A stretch of DNA of 64,000 nucleotides from Chlorogloea purpurea SAG 13.99 (GTDB lineage Bacteria > Cyanobacteriota > Cyanobacteriia > Cyanobacteriales > Microcystaceae): the NCBI GenBank assembly GCA_016903695.1, contig JADQBB010000001.1:248001-312000 (forward strand). The letters are read 5' to 3'. Below are positions 58,729 through 64,000 of this stretch, piece by piece. A program made the translations under genes and the position numbers. The first letter of the stretch is position 1, and each line of letters begins with the position of its first letter. Below the pieces are notes generated by a model. That model was not told the DNA's origin, did not search any database, and saw nothing but the letters and a program-made list of their open reading frames with translations.

Positions 58729-60064
58729 TTAGAGAGTGAAAGAAAAGTCTTCCACTAACATACCTGGCATTAAAGACCCTCCTAACGATCGTTGTTCGTA
58801 AGTGCCGGTTTCTGGAATAAATTCCCGGAAGTCCGTCATGCTTTTCAAGTTATCCCCCAAAAAGCTATACAGACTTTCATCGAAACGCATATCTTTAATG
58901 GGCGCTACTATTTCCCCGTTTTCTACCCAGAAACAGGCGTAGCGAGTCATGCCCGTGATCCTCCCCCCGGTTTGATCACTCCAGTTGAGATAGTGTAGAT
59001 TGGAGAGATATAAACCCGTGTCTAAAGTTTTCAGGATAGTTTCTCTCGTTAGTGTGCCCCCATCCACTTCCGGCGCTCTCAATCCCTCTCCCGAAGAGGC
59101 CCCGTTAGATTGTAATCCGTACTCTTTTGCACTGCGACTACTAACGAGAGTATTAACTAATTCTCCCCCGACAATTAGCGGTAATTCTAAGGCGGACATT
59201 TCTCCTAAGTCGTTAAATCTCGGTACATTCCCCCCGGCAAAATTCTCTTTTAAACTAAATAAAGATGAAAGTTTTTCGCCGGTACGCATTTTGTTTAAAG
59301 CGCTACCACCCTGACGCAAAGAAGATTCGCTGATAGCACCCCAGGATAGCATCCCGATGAGATCGGCAGTAGCGGCGGGAGCGAAGTAGGTGCGATATTT
59401 TCCTGGTTCGATCTGATATATATCCCGATCTAATCTTGCTAAGCGATCGACTGATTCTCTTATCTGTTTTTCGTATTCCGATTGTTCCCAGAATGAGCCG
59501 GCGAAAATAGATTTTACCGCTTTTTCCGAAGGGGCGATCAAGGAATAATCGAGGAAATAACTATCGGTACTGAACCAGTGTTTCTGTCCCGCTGAATTGG
59601 CGTTGGCTCTAATTACTTTACCCCCGGCATACAAGCCGGTAAAGTCCAAGCCTTCTACGGGGGGTAATAGAAACTCTACCGCTTTTTCGGGGTTTAATAA
59701 TTTCCCTTCGTATACTTCATGACTTGAGCCTTGATTTTGGGGTAGGGTAATATAGGGGTCGGGCGGCAGTTGTTGAACTTCTTTTCTGAGATAGTCTAAA
59801 TTTTCTAGGGCGTTAGCCGTATCCACTTCCGTATCGCCCCGCAGGGGAAAAGTTGCGTAGGCGGTACGCTCGTTATAGATGAATTTCAGGGTTAAGTTAG
59901 CGTCGCTCACCGTACCGGTTTGTCTCACCCTAGCCCTATTGAAGCGGATAAATTGCGTTTCCTCGCCGGACAGTTGTAGGATCAAGTGTTCACCGCCCCG
60001 CAGTTGATCCATAAGTAGAGAATTTAAATGTCCGAATACTTTTTCTATTTCCTGTAGGCTCATT

Positions 60065-60072
<8 letters not shown>
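58729..60072 (-). CDS. tldE: TldE/PmbA family metalloprotease subunit
   Basis: This 447-residue protein is the non-catalytic partner of TldD. Features are SGEETQFIRFNRARVRQTGT near the N-terminus, GMLSWGAISESSLRQGGSAL, and the late DQTGGRITGMTRYACFWVEN. TldD and TldE form a heterodimeric zinc protease that cleaves unfolded peptides and matures small peptide products such as microcin B17, and E. coli CcdA is a substrate. The start overlaps the tldD stop by 8 bp. Confidence 0.93.
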
Positions 60073-61504
<1,432 letters not shown>

Positions 61505-61857
61505 GAAGTCTGAAATTTGTTGGCTTTATCCATGTAGTATAGCTAACTGTAACGGCTAGATTTTGATCGAAGAAGGCAAGAGGCAGAGAGCAGAAGGGAA
61601 AGACGGGGTTCGAGGATTTATTGAGATTTTTTGTAGTATGGGGTTGACAGTTTGTAATACGTTATTGTAGTATTAATGTAGTGAAGTTCAAAGCGGATCG
61701 AAACAACTCAAAATTGGGAAGTGGTAACTTGAAAAGCTTATTAATGCAGGAAAAACAGATTGCTGTCACCCCGATGGCACTAAGATTAAAAGAGGGGATC
61801 ATAAGCCGATCCAATACCTCATGTAGTATAAAAATGTAATACGAGTAGCGAAAGGAT
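61505..61857. other. Non-coding lead region of the tRNA-like array
   Basis: 353 bp without a convincing gene. It contains the strong promoter at 61644-61673 and three of the four copies of the octamer tgtagtat (61533, 61633, 61666, 61824 regions), with tgtaatac twice more. A segment ttgaaaagcttatta at 61729-61743 resembles the inner-stem start of the Y-RNA-like copies and may be a remnant of another. A 31-codon frame from 61744 is probably not real. Confidence 0.5.
61644..61673 (+). promoter_or_regulatory. Consensus-like sigma70 promoter upstream of the RNA cluster
   Basis: TTGACA (61644-61649) and TAGTAT (61668-61673) are separated by 18 bp. The -35 box is perfect and the -10 matches at the key positions. 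It reads toward the tRNA-like array and probably drives it. The -10 overlaps one tgtagtat octamer. Confidence 0.65.
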
Positions 61858-61927
61858 GCACAGATGGTGTAACGGTAACACGACGGTGGTAAAACCGTTG
61901 TTCGAGGTTCAAATCCTTGTCTCGTGC
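61858..61927 (+). tRNA. Degenerate tRNA-like sequence (anticodon position reads GGT)
   Basis: Cloverleaf elements are: acceptor gcacaga paired with tct-gtgc, leaving one bulged C on the 3' side; D arm gtgt/acac; anticodon arm gacgg/ccgtt with an 8-nt loop holding TGGTAA (GGT, Thr); and T arm cgagg/ccttg with loop ttcaaat. The bulge and the oversized loop make a functional tRNA unlikely. It may be a tRNA mimic or a decayed member of a tRNA array. No CCA is encoded. Confidence 0.55.
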
Positions 61928-61934
61928 GTTCTAT

Positions 61935-62058
61935 GGTGTGCCCCGACCCGAAAAGCTTACATACTGGTCATTTGCATTTCCTGCAAAGTAGGTTCAAATC
62001 CTACCGTCTCCGCTGCAACATGGAGACTGAAACAAACAGCTGCTCAAACTCGCACATC
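61935..62058 (+). ncRNA. Y-RNA-like RNA, copy 1 (tRNA-like module degenerate)
   Basis: Outer stem ggtgtgc/gcacatc (61935-61941 with 62052-62058; 7 bp, one G-U). Inside are the family landmarks ccccgacccgaaaagct on the 5' side and aacagctgctcaaact on the 3' side. An anticodon-like arm tttgc/gcaaa (7-nt loop reading TTC) and a perfect T arm gtagg/cctac with ttcaaat remain, but the D arm and acceptor are lost. An extra gtctcc/ggagac hairpin (62006-62028) has taken their place. Confidence 0.6.
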
Positions 62059-62078
62059 GTAGATATTAATATCTCACC

Positions 62079-62198
<120 letters not shown>

Positions 62199-62217
62199 TC
62201 GGTGATTTATTTCCAAA

Positions 62218-62298
62218 GGAGAGTAAATCGATTAGGAGGTCGGCGCTGTTTGCTAAACAGATGGATGGATAATTGTGGTTCGAGTCCACTGCTCTCCG
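62218..62298 (+). tRNA. tRNA-Ser-like sequence (anticodon GCT), shortened variable arm
   Basis: Acceptor ggagagt pairs with gctctcc (62218-62224 with 62291-62297; one U-G), with discriminator G. D arm tcga/tcgg has a loop with ggagg. Anticodon arm ctgt/acag has loop TTGCTAA (GCT at 62252-62254). T arm is gtgg/ccac with ttcgagt. A canonical class II variable stem is not evident and the anticodon and T stems have only 4 bp. It could be a weak tRNA-Ser(GCT) or a mimic. Confidence 0.6.
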
Positions 62299-62375
62299 TG
62301 CCGGATAACCAAGGGAAATCCAGGCATAATCTCGGTTCCGAGAACCGATGGTCTAAAATTCTTCCCGCCCCATAT

Positions 62376-62458
62376 GGAGGGCACCGCTGAACGGCCGGCA
62401 ACTAGTCTTGAAAACTAGGGTAGCTTTCGGGCTAGGGGTTCGATTCCTCTGCTCTCCG
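62376..62458 (+). tRNA. tRNA-Ser (TGA), class II
   Basis: A full cloverleaf is present. Acceptor ggagggc/gctctcc is 7 bp with one G-U; the anticodon arm is ctagt/actag with loop CTTGAAA and anticodon TGA at 62409-62411. The long variable arm is tagc/gcta, and the T arm agggg/cctct has ttcgatt. Discriminator G fits serine. No CCA is encoded, as often in cyanobacteria. It is the best-formed tRNA in the array and may be functional. A stem gtgcc/ggcac (62298-62302 with 62380-62384) could compete with its acceptor. Confidence 0.8.
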
Positions 62459-62488
62459 TCGCGGGAGGAAGTTCCACGCGCTCGATAA

Positions 62489-62716
<228 letters not shown>

Positions 62717-62726
62717 GAACTCTCAT

Positions 62727-62849
62727 CCCGTGCCCCAATCGAAAAAGCTTACATACTAGCCCAGCTTGGTAGGGCGTTTGATTGATTAATCAGAATGTCG
62801 CGGGTTCAAATCCCGCGTATGAAACAACAGCTTTTTTAACTTGCACGGG
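62727..62849 (+). ncRNA. Y-RNA-like RNA, copy 3 (tRNA-like module, loop reads GAT)
   Basis: Outer stem cccgtgc/gcacggg (62727-62733 with 62843-62849) and inner stem aaaaagct/agcttttt (62742-62749 with 62829-62836) match copy 2, with compensatory changes in the outermost pairs. Module: acceptor catac/gtatg, D arm gccc/gggc, anticodon arm tttga/tcaga with an 8-nt loop (GAT), and a perfect T arm gcggg/cccgc with ttcaaat. It ends 22 bp before the Ro60-like start codon, so it overlaps that gene's leader. Confidence 0.7.
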
Positions 62850-62853
62850 GTGA

Positions 62854-64000
<1,147 letters not shown>

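Noticed and set aside
61744-61839. 31-codon frame before the first tRNA-like element
   Set aside because: Too short, without an RBS, and partly overlapping a possible RNA remnant.

Overview
The window looks like a chromosomal segment of a unicellular or colonial cyanobacterium. The evidence is the crtP-crtB (phytoene desaturase and phytoene synthase) pair, a CrtR beta-carotene hydroxylase, a Tab2-family RNA-binding protein, a cyAbrB regulator, an Atx1 copper chaperone of the cyanobacterial type, DUF29, DUF928 and HEAT-repeat proteins, and scattered GCGATCGC (HIP1) octamers. Coding density is high, with many 4-bp ATGA/GTGA overlaps. Housekeeping genes are interleaved with small mobile or acquired islands.

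Layout. 1-5.9 kb: end of a protein-mannosyltransferase-like gene, trpS, metF, a small glycine/methionine repeat protein, hemE, a palindrome-rich gap, an NAD-dependent epimerase, and atx1 with a small membrane protein. 5.9-11.8 kb: an accessory zone with a PIN-domain toxin-antitoxin pair bracketed by 70-bp direct repeats, an IS607-type tnpA-tnpB element, and a Calx-beta/RTX gene whose 5' part is missing exactly at the IS607 edge. 12-16.7 kb: an uncharacterised run of four tightly coupled genes (AAA ATPase with membrane tail, YdjM-like membrane hydrolase, HlyD-like coiled-coil protein, secreted coiled-coil protein) plus a secreted two-repeat protein. 16.8-29.8 kb: DUF29, pirin, carotenoid genes, a P-type cation ATPase, a CPA2 antiporter, an EAL response regulator, rimM, Tab2 and a CPBP protease. 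30-38.6 kb: cyAbrB, a structured gap, sdhB, rhomboid, a GH38 mannosidase, DUF928, a histidine kinase and crtR. 38.8-48.7 kb: signalling genes, namely three tandem FHA-GGDEF-EAL paralogues and a Ser/Thr kinase fused to WD40 propellers. 48.8-56.4 kb: small genes, pheS, a metallophosphoesterase/hydrolase pair split by a BrnT/BrnA-like cassette, and a NifS-like desulfurase. 56.5-58.7 kb: an IS200/IS605 element. 58.7-61.5 kb: tldE-tldD.

The most interesting region is 61.5-64.0 kb. Behind a strong consensus promoter lies a cluster of tRNA-like sequences, a 66-residue orphan protein, and the start of a Ro60-like protein (TROVE-like helical repeat followed by a vWA domain with an intact DKSGS site). 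Three of the RNAs are paralogues in which a tRNA-like module is enclosed in a long outer stem. That stem is conserved with compensatory base changes (tcgtgc/gcacga, cccgtgc/gcacggg, ggtgtgc/gcacatc). This is the architecture expected of bacterial Y RNAs, which bind Ro60 and mimic tRNA. At least one further member (anticodon TGA) folds as a complete class II tRNA-Ser. The locus may be an unusual multi-copy Y-RNA/tRNA-mimic array with its own Ro60 partner.

A second theme is that both toxin-antitoxin cassettes are bracketed by duplications of neighbouring host sequence. In the second case the cassette appears to have restored the 3' end of the gene it interrupted, and no integrase is present.

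All calls come from reading sequence and translations. No database search or folding program was run.
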